A stretch of DNA of 57,254 nt from Alphaproteobacteria bacterium (GTDB taxonomy: Bacteria; Pseudomonadota; Alphaproteobacteria; JAUXUR01). The stretch covers positions 1 through 57,254 of the forward strand of contig JAUXUR010000057.1 in the NCBI GenBank assembly GCA_030680745.1, written 5' to 3'. How positions within the stretch are numbered: the stretch's first letter is position 1; each line of letters opens with the position of its first letter. The translations under genes were made by a program, and so were the position numbers. Positions 18,632-29,500 of this stretch are shown here, in pieces. The notes beneath the pieces are model-generated. The model was not told the DNA's origin and did not search any database. It worked only from the letters and a program-made list of their open reading frames with translations.

Positions 18632-21600
18632 ATGAGAAACTATTTTTTTATAATTATATTATCATTAATATTTCACACGGATGCCTTTTCAGTTGGAGGT
18701 GAAGATGAATTAAATTCCAAAAAAAGAAAAAATATTAAACAAGAAATCATTCAACACATTCAAAGTGTAAGTTTAAATTTTCATTTTGATTTTGATGCTT
18801 TTAAACTCTGCAAAGACGATTTTTTTGAAGAAAGCCGTAAAATTCTTCTAGACCCAATTCATCAAATAGACATGATAGTAGCGCTTGTTAAAATTACACA
18901 AAACACGAACCTTGATTTAAACGATAGACTGCAATGCCTCGAATTGTTGTTCTCAAGTCGTAAAGAGATATCTTCGAATTCGGACAAAAGATGGTGGAAG
19001 AAAAGTGAAGCAGCAGCAGAGGATATGATATCCGCTCAACCCATAAATCTCTATATGTGTTTGTTTGGAAATTTTTCACAATCACTGCAAACTTTTATCA
19101 AAAAATCTCTGATTAATAAATTTAATTTTAATTTTAATAATTTTCAGTATATTCACGATTTATTTCAAAACATGAAAGAAGAAAATCGAAATAAAATTGT
19201 AAAATTTATCAAAACAATTATGTTCGATGAACAAGATTTTAATTTTTTTATTGATCTATGTAAAGAATTACATTTTTTAAATCCTGACAATTTATTAAAA
19301 ATAATAGATATCATTGAAGATCCTTTATATACGACGAATGATTGTCTAGATCAATATTTGCTTCAAATATCAGCTATCGTAAATATGAATGTTAAAACAG
19401 ATATCATTAAGCCTAATTGGCTACGTCAATATTTGTTGCTTCAAACATCTGCTATCCCAAATATGAATACTAAAATTGCGATATATGCTTTTGTTATTTT
19501 ACAAGAAAACATCAACCAAAATAATTTTCGTACATTATTTGAAGCATTAAAAGATGTTCATGAAGAAAATTTAGAGCAAATGGTAAACATTCTTAAAATG
19601 ATTCCAGCGACAGCAAAATATACATCTGTTACTGTTTCTAATCCTAATGCTCCGAATCAAGCACTCATTTGCTCTATCATCAAAGCTATTGAATCTATTA
19701 AGACAGATAAACGCTATGAGATCGTGGGATATACACTTGATCTATTAGAAAATGATGAAAATAATTCTTTTGGCGAACTAATTGAAATTCTAACTGATAT
19801 TGATAAAAGTGATAATTATTTAAAAGAAGTAATGGAAAAACTTAAAAATATTAAAGCTCACCTTAAATTGAAACGGGCTCCTTGTATTTTATCAGATTAT
19901 AATTTAGACATATTATGTATGTTAGACATATCAAGTATGAATGAATCAAATAATAATATCAAAGAGAATATCAATTATTTAGATATATTAAGAATGTATA
20001 AATCAAAATATAATTTCAAAGAGCATATCAATTATTTGGAAATTGTTACTAAGTATGTATCCAAAAAAAAATGTAGTGTTAATGAATTGCATAATTCTGG
20101 CTTATCTCATTATTTTCTAATAGACAAAAATCATCCTGATAAAAATAATTTTCTAAAAGTAGAGACATTTTTAGAAAATAATTGTGATATAAAAAATTTT
20201 TTAGCTACTCTAAATATATTTGAAAATTTTAATGACGAAGAATTCAAAAAATTAACGAATTTGTTTTCATTAGAAAAAATAAAATTGATAGATAGTTTTA
20301 TTTTTCCAAGTGATTTAAACTTTTTAGATTCTATAAAATCATTTTTAAACGAAGAAAAATTTAAAATTGCTATAAATAATTATAACGATATTTCTAGAAA
20401 ATTAACTTATCATTTAAATGAACGCAATGATATATTTCATATATTAAATGATGTTTTTTATTTCACAAAAGAGTTTCCAAATGATTTATTTCAAAAAATG
20501 ATACAAAACATTCCTGGATATAGGTTCGATCCTCATTTTCATGCAAAAAGATCTTATAAAGAATTACTAAATAAAATGTTATATAATTTATATCAAAGAT
20601 CAGAATTACCAGATAGAAAAAAAATTGAAGATTTTCTTTCTACGTCACTAAAATCTTCAAATGAGAATATGGCGAATGCGGCTTGTTTTTTCGTAATAGA
20701 ACATTTTGAAGACATGCATATGATCCAAGAGCAGGACCTTGTTCAGTTCGCAATACGTGTGCGAACTTTGTTAGATCAGTCTGAAGATCCCAAAAGCCCA
20801 TACAAAATTCAACGTAATCTTGAAAATAAAAGACAATCTGAAATCAGTTTTGAAAATTTGCGACACTTTCAATTTATAAAAAGCAATTCCAAAGATTATA
20901 AACTTTGTTTGAATCCAAGCTTTTTTAAAAAACTATCTGAAATGCAAGTGGATTTGAGTTCGGCACCTTTTATTGATCCTATGATCATTCAGATGATGCT
21001 CAATGTTATTGAAGCCAGATTAAATCCCAATTTGTCAAATCAAATTAAAGCAATAGCTGGAATGAATTTTGTTGATATTAAAGAAGGTGCAACGGGTGAA
21101 AATAATTATTTAGAAAATCTTTTAAAATGTGACAATAGCTATATTGCGGCGCAACTTAAATGCATTCTGAACAATTTATCAAAACTGAACGTAGAAGACG
21201 GAAATGAGACTGAATTGTCAACTCAAGAAATGGCGATTGTTAAAACCTTTGCATCCATTCTTGAGTGTGGAACAGGAAGAGATGGGGCCATTAACGAGGC
21301 TTATTTACAATTAGATAATAAATTTAAGCTTAAAACCCTTTCAAATCATATATTCGATTCTATGGTTATGGATCGAAATCTCGCCACAACACCAAAAGCA
21401 TGCGAATTTTTATATTCGGCACTTAATGGATTAGTTGAAAATATGTTCTCTGGCACAAATGATTTGATGCTCGAAATTTGCAAAGAGGAGACGATTGAAG
21501 AAATCCATGAGCCTGTTCACCAAGGACTATACTTAAGAAATCTTATTGGTAATCTGGTTGGATCCTGGCATAAAGTTAAATTTGATCTAAATGCTGGCCT

Positions 21601-21889
21601 TTACTACACACCCTTACTTGCTTTATCGCGGCAAGAAGCTTTGGAATTATTTTATAAACATGCGCACACTTCTTTAAAGAACCTTATTACAATCATACAA
21701 GCAAAGATTAACAATCAAATCAACACACTTGACGGGGCAGCTCTTTATAACGAGCTCTTTAAATTGTTGAATGAAGATAAAACAAGCTTTGAACTTGATG
21801 AAAATGATGCGCCTGTGATTACTCGTGATGGCACGATTAAAGTGTTGGTTCAGATTGGCGCTCTTGAAGAGGATAATAGATTGTTCTAA
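18632..21889 (+). CDS. tandem secreted giant protein 1
   Basis: 1085 residues; signal peptide 1-20 (FIIILSLIFHTDAFS), then a basic cluster KKRK at 30-33. Residues about 35-690 are helical, Lys/Asn/Ile/Phe-rich and only loosely alike among the three sisters. From about residue 690 to the end is a strongly conserved domain: IRVRTLLDQSEDPKSPYK, SFFKKLSEMQVDL, LENLLKCDNSYIAAQLKCIL, CGTGRDGAINEAYLQL, FSGTNDLMLEI, QGLYLRNLIGNLVGSWHKVK and INNQINTLDGAALY. No known catalytic motif is recognised; the invariant CGTGRDGAINEAY block is the best candidate for a functional centre. N-terminally it is the most divergent of the three. It is followed after one base by a type B repeat. Confidence 0.82.
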   Translation: MRNYFFIIILSLIFHTDAFSVGGEDELNSKKRKNIKQEIIQHIQSVSLNFHFDFDAFKLCKDDFFEESRKILLDPIHQIDMIVALVKITQNTNLDLNDRLQCLELLFSSRKEISSNSDKRWWKKSEAAAEDMISAQPINLYMCLFGNFSQSLQTFIKKSLINKFNFNFNNFQYIHDLFQNMKEENRNKIVKFIKTIMFDEQDFNFFIDLCKELHFLNPDNLLKIIDIIEDPLYTTNDCLDQYLLQISAIVNMNVKTDIIKPNWLRQYLLLQTSAIPNMNTKIAIYAFVILQENINQNNFRTLFEALKDVHEENLEQMVNILKMIPATAKYTSVTVSNPNAPNQALICSIIKAIESIKTDKRYEIVGYTLDLLENDENNSFGELIEILTDIDKSDNYLKEVMEKLKNIKAHLKLKRAPCILSDYNLDILCMLDISSMNESNNNIKENINYLDILRMYKSKYNFKEHINYLEIVTKYVSKKKCSVNELHNSGLSHYFLIDKNHPDKNNFLKVETFLENNCDIKNFLATLNIFENFNDEEFKKLTNLFSLEKIKLIDSFIFPSDLNFLDSIKSFLNEEKFKIAINNYNDISRKLTYHLNERNDIFHILNDVFYFTKEFPNDLFQKMIQNIPGYRFDPHFHAKRSYKELLNKMLYNLYQRSELPDRKKIEDFLSTSLKSSNENMANAACFFVIEHFEDMHMIQEQDLVQFAIRVRTLLDQSEDPKSPYKIQRNLENKRQSEISFENLRHFQFIKSNSKDYKLCLNPSFFKKLSEMQVDLSSAPFIDPMIIQMMLNVIEARLNPNLSNQIKAIAGMNFVDIKEGATGENNYLENLLKCDNSYIAAQLKCILNNLSKLNVEDGNETELSTQEMAIVKTFASILECGTGRDGAINEAYLQLDNKFKLKTLSNHIFDSMVMDRNLATTPKACEFLYSALNGLVENMFSGTNDLMLEICKEETIEEIHEPVHQGLYLRNLIGNLVGSWHKVKFDLNAGLYYTPLLALSRQEALELFYKHAHTSLKNLITIIQAKINNQINTLDGAALYNELFKLLNEDKTSFELDENDAPVITRDGTIKVLVQIGALEEDNRLF

Positions 21890-21890
21890 A

Positions 21891-21995
21891 TATAGCAAAA
21901 TAACTCGAATTGAAACATCGTCGCGCCTCGCTCATGTATATAAGGATACACTTCGCTCGTTGTTCCTTGTCTGAATTTCAAGTTATTTAACTATA
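21891..21995. repeat. palindromic repeat, type B copy 2, alternative arms
   Basis: 105 bp starting one base after the upstream stop codon. The arms are TATAGCAAAATAACTCGAATT and its partner near AATTTCAAGTTATTTAACTATA (21974-21995), unlike the arms of copy 1. The core, CTCATGTATATAAGGATACA with CTTCGCTCGTTGTTCCTTGTCT, is the same. The arms still pair with each other, so the palindrome is preserved with a different sequence. Confidence 0.85.
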
Positions 21996-22017
21996 CGTGA
22001 TCTGATTTGAGAGACGC

Positions 22018-22220
22018 TTGATCGTCTTTTTGCAAGGGCTTTGCCAGATAATGTTCTGGAACTTCCCATCTGTTAAGCGACTGAGAAGAGTATATCCGGT
22101 GGGGGATGTTGCATTTACTTCCCTCAGGCAATCCCCCATGATATCGATACCAACTAAAAAAGACCATGTTCTTTTAAAAAAGGGTTTAAGACTAAAGCTA
22201 ATTTTTCTTCTCGAGGCATC
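22018..22220 (-). pseudogene. gshB (glutathione synthetase) C-terminal remnant, copy 1
   Basis: Minus-strand translation from 22220 gives [20 protein letters not shown], then, after a one-base loss in a T-run near 22155-22165, LVGIDIMGDCLREVNATSPT and a short tail. This matches the last part of GshB, where (F/L)VGIDxIGDxLxEINVTSPTG is diagnostic of the ATP-grasp enzyme's metal-binding end. The frameshift and missing N-terminal three quarters make it non-functional. It abuts the comM remnant upstream on the same strand. The plus-strand open frame across it is a shadow. Confidence 0.85.
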
Positions 22221-22392
22221 AAATCATGTGATTCAACTGTGCCGTTCTTACTCGTTCGCGGGATTCACCGACAGCTTTATCGGGAAGCGCCACTATGGTG
22301 AAGGCTGGCAAGCCAGGGGTAAAGCTAACTTAGACATCGATGTTTAAGACATCAATCCCCTGAAAGGCGATGGTTGAAATTCGAGCGACCAT
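22217..22392 (-). pseudogene. comM/yifB (Mg-chelatase-like AAA+) N-terminal remnant
   Basis: From ATG at 22392 the frame reads MVARISTIAFQGIDVLNIDV, a stop (TAA where a Gln codon is usual), then [20 protein letters not shown] and SRERVRTA. This is the well-conserved start of ComM/YifB, involved in branch migration during DNA uptake and recombination. It breaks off after about 55 codons and joins the gshB remnant. Its GC content is clearly higher than that of the surroundings, as expected of an older gene that has not yet drifted. Confidence 0.88.
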
Positions 22393-22516
22393 TCGGTTGC
22401 GACTCCCTAAATATTTTTATCAATTGTTCAAACAAATTAGATCATTTTATTTTTTTCAAATACTTATGTTTTGATTGAACATTAATGTATTGCTTGCCGT
22501 ATATATAATAATAAAG

Positions 22517-22545
22517 TTGACAAAAAATGTTTTTTATTGTAAATT
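22517..22545 (+). promoter_or_regulatory. sigma-70-like promoter of the second tandem giant gene
   Basis: TTGACA (22517-22522) and TAAATT (22540-22545) with a 17-bp spacer, 44 bp before the preferred TTG start. Confidence 0.65.
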
Positions 22546-22589
22546 AAAGTAATTATTATTACATTTTTGTTCAGATTGTGAGTGTTAAA

Positions 22590-25500
22590 TTGAAAAAAAT
22601 ATTTTTTGTACTTATTGTATCGTTTCTGGTGCAATCAAATGCTTTTTCAGCAGGAAATGAAATCGAATCGGAGTCTTTGAAAAGAAAAAGAGATGAAATA
22701 GGAGAGGATTCATTTCTGATGGAGAATTCTGTAAATAAAAAACACCTAAACATAAAAAATAAAATTATTCATGATTTAGAATATAATACTTTTGATTTGA
22801 GTGATTATTCAATTTTTTTTGATGATTTTTATGAGGAAGGCAGCAAAACGCTTCTAGATCCAGATTTGATGTACAGAATGCAAGAAGAACTCATTAAAGC
22901 TTCTCAAAACAATTGTTTTTCTGTTCGCGATAGATATAGATGTGCAAAGCTATTGTTTCTAAGTACAGCAAAGGATTTTTTTGATCCAAACCAAGTACAT
23001 TTAGCACATCACGCAGCTGGAATAACGGCTATTGAAGAAATTTCACAATCTTGTCCAATTGATATTCTAGAAAGTATTCTCGAGGAAAAAAATTCTGAGT
23101 TAGTTTCATTCGTTTTACAAAAAATAAAAAATCATTTTGTTTATAAATTTTGCAAATCAAAAGACTTTTTTTTAGAAGATGTTTTGCCAGAGCTGAGAGA
23201 GGATCTTGCTGCAATTTTTATGGGATCGGAATTTTTGAAATTAGATTCTTTTATACAAAGTTTTACCAACGCAGATTATTCAGATGCACGTCATGGAAGT
23301 AAATCAAAATTATGTTCTTTTATTAAATTTTATTTTGGTGAAGATCCTGAAATATTTGATTATTTTGATTTATTCAAAGTAAATGACTCTCAGAACTCAA
23401 TCTTTTTTTCCCTTAAAGCTATACATGAATCTGCTATTCGTTATGGACTTCCTAATCTTGTATATTCCCGAGATTTAATTATAGATCGACTGAGTAAAAT
23501 AGATCCAAAAGACAGATTGATAATGACGAATTATGCAACTTCAATTTTAGAAAAAGAAATAAATTCTGAAAATATTGTTTTTTTGTTAGATCATTTAAGG
23601 CATTGTTCGATTTCAATATTGCCAGATGTTGTAAAGTTTTTGGGGAAATTTTCTTGGAATGGATTCCCAACTTATAATACTAGTGGGTATGCATATGATT
23701 TTTCTAGAGAATTTTTAAAAATGATTCATCATATCAATAAAAATATTAAAAAATTTGAAAGTTTTTCAAAACTTTTAGAAAAATTAAATGTAAAGAATAA
23801 ACATATTAAAATTCCTGTTGATTTATATCAAAAAATTTATTTTGAAAATGATGATTGTAGTGAAAAATTTATAAATTTTTGCAATAAAGATAATGATATT
23901 CTAAGTTTTTTATTTGATCAAAGCAGTTATTATTGGGACACTTTATTAAAAAATCCTCATCATTATGAAATGATTAAAGCTTTTGAATATTTAGTTTCTT
24001 GGAGTAATAGATATGAAGAGGAAGATATTTTTTCTATTATTAATGATCCAATCAAAGATCTTACCAAGGATAAACTTAAAAATATAGCTGACACAATGAA
24101 GAAAATAGCAAAAAACGTAATGGGCAATAAAATGCAATCAATTTTTTTAGGTAATTTTAATAGAGATCTTCTTCTTTGTTATTCTGAAACTAAAGAAATT
24201 AATGCTGAAGAATATTTCAAAAAAGTAAATGAATTTATGTTGTTTTTAAAAAATAATATTAATGCAAAGAGTAAGCATGATTTTTCAAATGTTTTAATAT
24301 ATTTGCAATCCAAATCAAATATATTGTTTATGAGCGATGAAGAAAAACTCTGTAATTTTTCAAGAATAAATCTCAATATAAAAGATTTAACAATTTCAGA
24401 TTTTCTGAAATTTTTTAATATTTTTGAAAATTTTAATGATAAAGAATACAAACAATTTCTAGATATATTTTCTTTGGATGAAATAAAAAATATACCTTAT
24501 TTATATATACCAAGGTTCGCAGATTTTATTAAATTTTTAATGAAAAATTTTTCAAATCATAAAATTAAAACAATAATAGAAAATATGGGTGAATATTTTG
24601 AAGCTATGAATTTCAGCTATACAGATATTAGTGACTTTGAGTTATTAAAGAAAATCATTTATTTTGCGGATACATTACCTGATTCCTTGTTTGATGCATT
24701 TGCTAAGGATATAACAGATATCGCCATTAACGTGTGTAGCAAAAAAAATAAACAAAACAATTATTCAGATGTAATTTATTACACATTAGAGTATTTTTAC
24801 AAACCTTTGGATAGTGAATACAATGAAGAGCTAATTAAATTTTTATATAAAACAATTCAATCTTCTGATGAATTATTGGTTTCGGGTGTAAGTCGTTTTA
24901 TAAATACTTATTGTGAATCGATGGGGATGACTGCTGAGTCTGAATTTGTTCAACTTTCAATTCGTGTCGGAATTCTCTTAGATCAATCTGATGATCCCAA
25001 AAGCCCATACAAGGTTCACCGCGACTTAGAAAATAAAAGGAAATCTGAAATTAATTTTGAGTGTCTTCGTCAATTTCAGTTCGTAAAAGGTGATTCTAGG
25101 GAATATCAAATATCCTTGAATCCAGGTTTTTTCAAAAAATTATCGGAAATTCAAGTCGATTTGGATTCGGCGCCTCATATCGCCCCTAGCATTATTGGCG
25201 ATATGTTTGATAGCATTAAATCTAGGTTGAATGCTGATATTTCCAGTGAGATTGAAACGATAACGGAAATGACTTTTGAGAATCTAAAAGCAGCTGCAAC
25301 GGGTCAAGATAATTATTTAGAAAATCTTTTGAAATGCGAGAATAGTTATATTGCTGCGCAGTTTAAATGCATTTTGAACAATTTATCAATGCTTAATGGG
25401 GAAGATGGACGCGAGACTAAATTATCAACTCAAGAAATGGCAATTGTTAAAACTTTTGCATCCATTCTTGAATGTGGAACAGGAAGAGATGGGGCAATTA

Positions 25501-26096
25501 ACGAGGCTTATTTACAATTGGATAATGAATTCAAGTTGAAAAACCTCACAAATAATGTATTTGATTCTATCGTGATGGATCGAAATTTGGCTCCAACCTC
25601 AAAAGCATGCGAATTTTTGTATGTGACGCTTAACGGCTTAGTTGAAAATATGTTCTCTGGCACAAATGATTTGATGCTCGAAATTTCTCAGGAAGAAGCA
25701 ATTGAAGATATCTCCCAAGCCGTTCATCAAGGACTTTATTTAAGAAACCTTATTGGAGATTTAGTTGGATCCTGGCATAGGGTTAAATTTGATATAAATG
25801 CGGGGCTTTTCTACGAATCTTTACTCGCTTTATCACGGCAAGAGGCTTTAGATCTGTTTTATAAACATGCACATACTTCTTTAAAGGATCTTATCACAAT
25901 CATACACTCAAAGATTAATAATCAAATCAACACACTTGAGGGAGCCGTTCTTTATAACGAGCTCTTTAAATTGTTGAATGAAGATAAAAACAGCTTTGAA
26001 CTCGATGAAAATGATGCACCTGTTATTACACTTGATGGCACGATTAAAGTGTTGGTCAAAATTGGCGCTTTAGAGCAAAATAATAGATTGTTTTAA
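22590..26096 (+). CDS. tandem secreted giant protein 2
   Basis: 1168 residues from TTG at 22590. This start is chosen because AGTGTTAAA-TTG-AAAAAA aligns base for base with AGGGTTTAAA-ATG-AAAAAA of the third sister, and the protein then begins MKKIFFVLIVSFLVQSNAFS, a proper signal peptide; a GTG 12 bp upstream is the alternative. Basic clusters KRKR (31-34) and KKH (50-52) follow. The N-terminal half (STAKDFFDPNQVHLAHHAAG, AIEEISQSCPIDILE) closely matches sister 3, not sister 1. The conserved C-terminal domain starts near residue 777 and carries CGTGRDGAINEAYLQL and FSGTNDLMLEI. Function unknown. A gshB remnant follows 23 bp downstream on the other strand. Confidence 0.82.
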   Translation: MKKIFFVLIVSFLVQSNAFSAGNEIESESLKRKRDEIGEDSFLMENSVNKKHLNIKNKIIHDLEYNTFDLSDYSIFFDDFYEEGSKTLLDPDLMYRMQEELIKASQNNCFSVRDRYRCAKLLFLSTAKDFFDPNQVHLAHHAAGITAIEEISQSCPIDILESILEEKNSELVSFVLQKIKNHFVYKFCKSKDFFLEDVLPELREDLAAIFMGSEFLKLDSFIQSFTNADYSDARHGSKSKLCSFIKFYFGEDPEIFDYFDLFKVNDSQNSIFFSLKAIHESAIRYGLPNLVYSRDLIIDRLSKIDPKDRLIMTNYATSILEKEINSENIVFLLDHLRHCSISILPDVVKFLGKFSWNGFPTYNTSGYAYDFSREFLKMIHHINKNIKKFESFSKLLEKLNVKNKHIKIPVDLYQKIYFENDDCSEKFINFCNKDNDILSFLFDQSSYYWDTLLKNPHHYEMIKAFEYLVSWSNRYEEEDIFSIINDPIKDLTKDKLKNIADTMKKIAKNVMGNKMQSIFLGNFNRDLLLCYSETKEINAEEYFKKVNEFMLFLKNNINAKSKHDFSNVLIYLQSKSNILFMSDEEKLCNFSRINLNIKDLTISDFLKFFNIFENFNDKEYKQFLDIFSLDEIKNIPYLYIPRFADFIKFLMKNFSNHKIKTIIENMGEYFEAMNFSYTDISDFELLKKIIYFADTLPDSLFDAFAKDITDIAINVCSKKNKQNNYSDVIYYTLEYFYKPLDSEYNEELIKFLYKTIQSSDELLVSGVSRFINTYCESMGMTAESEFVQLSIRVGILLDQSDDPKSPYKVHRDLENKRKSEINFECLRQFQFVKGDSREYQISLNPGFFKKLSEIQVDLDSAPHIAPSIIGDMFDSIKSRLNADISSEIETITEMTFENLKAAATGQDNYLENLLKCENSYIAAQFKCILNNLSMLNGEDGRETKLSTQEMAIVKTFASILECGTGRDGAINEAYLQLDNEFKLKNLTNNVFDSIVMDRNLAPTSKACEFLYVTLNGLVENMFSGTNDLMLEISQEEAIEDISQAVHQGLYLRNLIGDLVGSWHRVKFDINAGLFYESLLALSRQEALDLFYKHAHTSLKDLITIIHSKINNQINTLEGAVLYNELFKLLNEDKNSFELDENDAPVITLDGTIKVLVKIGALEQNNRLF

Positions 26097-26119
26097 TCTA
26101 TAGGCGTTATTTTATTAGA

Positions 26120-26236
26120 TCATCGTTTTTCTAGGGCTTTGTCCCAGATAATTTTCTGGGACTTTAGGCCTGTTAAGTGTTTAAGAAGAGCATAGCCAGT
26201 GGGTGATGTCACATTTAGTTCCATCAGATAACCCCC
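26120..26236 (-). pseudogene. gshB C-terminal remnant, copy 2
   Basis: About 38 codons read GGYLMELNVTSPTGYALLKH and KIIWDKALEKR before a TGA stop. This is the same glutathione synthetase end as at 22018-22220 but without the comM part and in an intact frame. Its presence after the second giant gene shows that the 3' flank was duplicated with the gene. The remaining 26237-26569 is AT-rich and holds only a promoter. Confidence 0.8.
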
Positions 26237-26498
26237 TATTAACAAATTGATTAAATTAAGTGTATTAAAAATAATATATTACATATTATTGACAATATTT
26301 TTCAAAATCATCAGTTTTAACCGCTTTATATTGATTCAGTTATATAAACATATACTTTGTAATTCTTTTCTAAACTCAAAATAAATGTGTTTGGTTATAA
26401 AAAATTTCAAATAATTAGGTTAAAATTATTTACAACACAAAATAAAATAAATTATATTTAGATTTACATTAAGTATAACGTCATTTATTAAAGAATTG

Positions 26499-26527
26499 TT
26501 GAAATAATTTTTATTTTATGATAATAT
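26499..26527 (+). promoter_or_regulatory. sigma-70-like promoter of the third tandem giant gene
   Basis: TTGAAA (26499-26504) and TAATAT (26522-26527) with a 17-bp spacer, 42 bp before the ATG at 26570. Confidence 0.6.
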
Positions 26528-26569
26528 CTTTAATTATTATTGTTTTATTATTATAATGTAGGGTTTAAA

Positions 26570-29500
26570 ATGAAAAAAACGCTTTTTGTACTTATTACAT
26601 CATTATTGTTTCAATCTAACGCTTTTTCAGGTGGCAACACTGGCCTCAAAAGAGACAGAGCTGGTGATGCTGCAACTGTAACATTAGAAGAAATACACAA
26701 AAAACAGAGAACTGTTAAAAATCAAATCATTCAAGATATTGAATGTCGTCAATTAAATTTAAATGATTATGAATCGTGTTTAGGTGAATTTTTTGAAGAA
26801 AGCATGAAGCTTCTTTTGGATATAGATCAAATGGATCTAATGCAGGAAGCACTTTTAAAAATTGCACGGGATCCAAAAATTGATACCCTAATTAGATATA
26901 ATTGTGCAAAACTTTTGTATTCAAGTACAGCAAAAGATGTTTTTGATCCAAATCAAGTAGATTTAGCGCATCGTGCGGCTGGGATTTCTGCGATTGAAGA
27001 GATTTCGCGCTCCCATCCAATTGATATTCTGGAAAATATCCACGAGGAAGAAAATTATGCGTTAACTTTACTGGTTTTGCAAAAAGTAAAAGATCATTTT
27101 GCTTATAAATTTTGTAAATCAAAAGGTTTGTTTGAAGAGGGTTTGCCAGAGGGGGCAAATGAGGTTGCTGTAATTCTTAGAGAAAATTTTAACACATTCG
27201 GTACAAATTTTTGTATAACTCAAGACGATTTAAGATTAGACCTATTTATAAAAAGCTTAAAAAATCGATTAGATTGTAAAAAAATATGTTCTTTTATTAA
27301 ATATTATTTTGGAAATGATCCTGATTTATTTATTTATTTTGATTTCTTCAAGGGTAATGATTGGCTTTCAATCTATGTTTCCCTTGAAGCTATTCAGGAA
27401 TATGCCCTTCGCCTTGGGTTTAAGGCGCTAGCAGATCTGCGAGATCAAATTGTAATCCACCTTAAAAATATAAAGCCCGAGGCACGACTTAAAATTATCA
27501 ATCAAATTCAATCTATTCCTGAAAATAGAATGAATTTACATGCTATGCTCTTTTTGTTGGGCCGGTTAGGACATTGCGATAATGATAAACTACCCCATCT
27601 GACAGAATTCCTAGGAAGATTTTCATGGAATGAATTAAGATTTGAAGATACAAGAGATTTAGGCATCGTAACAGATTTTCATGTTTGTTTTAAAAAAATG
27701 ATCCAAAATATTAATAGACAAGATATTAAGGATTTTGAATTTTTTGTTGAATGTTTTGATGAATTAAAAATATTCGATATAAATATTAAAAAAGTTGTTA
27801 ATTTTTACAATCAAATTTATTCACGTTATGCCTCGGTAGGCTTTAGAAATGCTATGCAAAAATTTAAAGAATCCAAAGAGTTATTTGTTTATTCTCTTAA
27901 TCTGGATATAGATACACATATAGATAAACTTATAGTTGGAGCAACACTATCCTGGTTTTTAGATAATTTTAATTATTATGTTTTACATAAAAAATTTTCA
28001 CCCTTTATTGATTGGCGTGAAGTGGATGAATTTTCTTCTGTTGGAGAATTTTTTAAAGCTGCAACAGAAATGAGCAAGGACAATGTTGAAAACATAATAG
28101 AAACAATGAAATACATACAATCTATTTGTCAAAATATATTGGGAAAAGAAAAATTATTTAAGTTATGTAACACTAGGCTTTTTATTTTTCCTTTATTTTT
28201 TGAAAATATTAAAGTTAAGGAATATTTGCAAAAAATGAAAAAATTGATTGACTTTTTATGCAATCAATTTGGAGGAATAGATGTGGATGATTTGTATAGA
28301 ATAGCAAATTATTTTGATTTTAAAACAAATAAATCGTTTGCAAATAAAACAGATGAAGTAATTAAAATTATAAAAGATGATTTGAATGTTAAGAATTTTT
28401 TAATATTTAGCAATATATTAGAAAATTTTAATGATGAAGAATATCAACAATTTCTAAATATATTTTCCGTTGATGAAATAAAAGAAATTGAACATTTATG
28501 TGATTCACACATCACAGATTTTATCAAATTCATAATGCCAAAATTTAAGAATAATAAAAATAAAATAATCATAAAAAACATTAAATATTATCTTTTAAAT
28601 AATTTTTACAAAAGAAGTGAAGAATTAGAATTGTTGAAAAAAGTAATTTTTTTTGCAAATAGTTTGCCTGATTCTTTATTTGAGCCGTTTGTAAAAAATG
28701 CAATGGATTTAGTAAGATTTAGCAATAATTATTCTCGTTTGATTCGCTTTACTCTTAAAGAGATATATGAAAAATCCGACGAAAAAACAAAAAAAGAATT
28801 AAATCAATTTTTACGTGATGCTATTCATTTGCCTGATGAGAATATTGCGCTTGGCGCTTCTTATTTCGTAACAAAAGAATTTGAGGTTATAGGGCTTACT
28901 GAAGAAGACGAGTTTGTGCAGCAGGCTATACGTGTGCGCATTTTATTAGATCAGTCTGACGATCCTAAAAATCCTTATAAAATTTATCGCGACCTTGAAA
29001 ATAAAAGAATATCTGAAATCAGTTTTGAAAATTTAAGACAATTTCAATTTATAAAGGGTAATTTCAAAGATTATAAACTTTCTTTGAATCCAAGCTTTTT
29101 TAAAAAATTATCTGAAATGCAAGTGGATTTGAGTTCGGCACCTTTTATTGATCCTATGATCATTCAAGTGATGCTTAATGTTATTGAAGCCAGATTAAAT
29201 CCGAATTTATTGAATCAGATTCAAACCATAACGAAAATGAGTTTTGCGGATATAAAAATAGGTGCAACGGATGAAAATAATTATTTAGAAAATCTTTTAA
29301 AATGCGGCAATAGCTATATTGCGGCGCAACTTAAATGCATTCTCAATAAGTTATCAAAGCTTGAAGCAAAAGACGGAAGTGAGACTGAATTATCGACTCA
29401 AGAAATGGCGATTCTTAAAACCCTTGCATCAATTCTTAACTGCACCACAGGAAGGGATGGTGCGATTAACGAGGCTTATTTGCAATTAGACAATGAATTC

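Noticed and set aside
22018-22347. Plus-strand 109-codon open frame between the first two giant genes
   Set aside because: It is the antisense of the gshB/comM relics, which explain the sequence far better.
22190-22410. GC-rich, hairpin-prone stretch that first looked like a structured RNA (omega RNA or group II intron end)
   Set aside because: The reverse strand translates to the ComM N-terminus, so the base composition is that of an old coding sequence.
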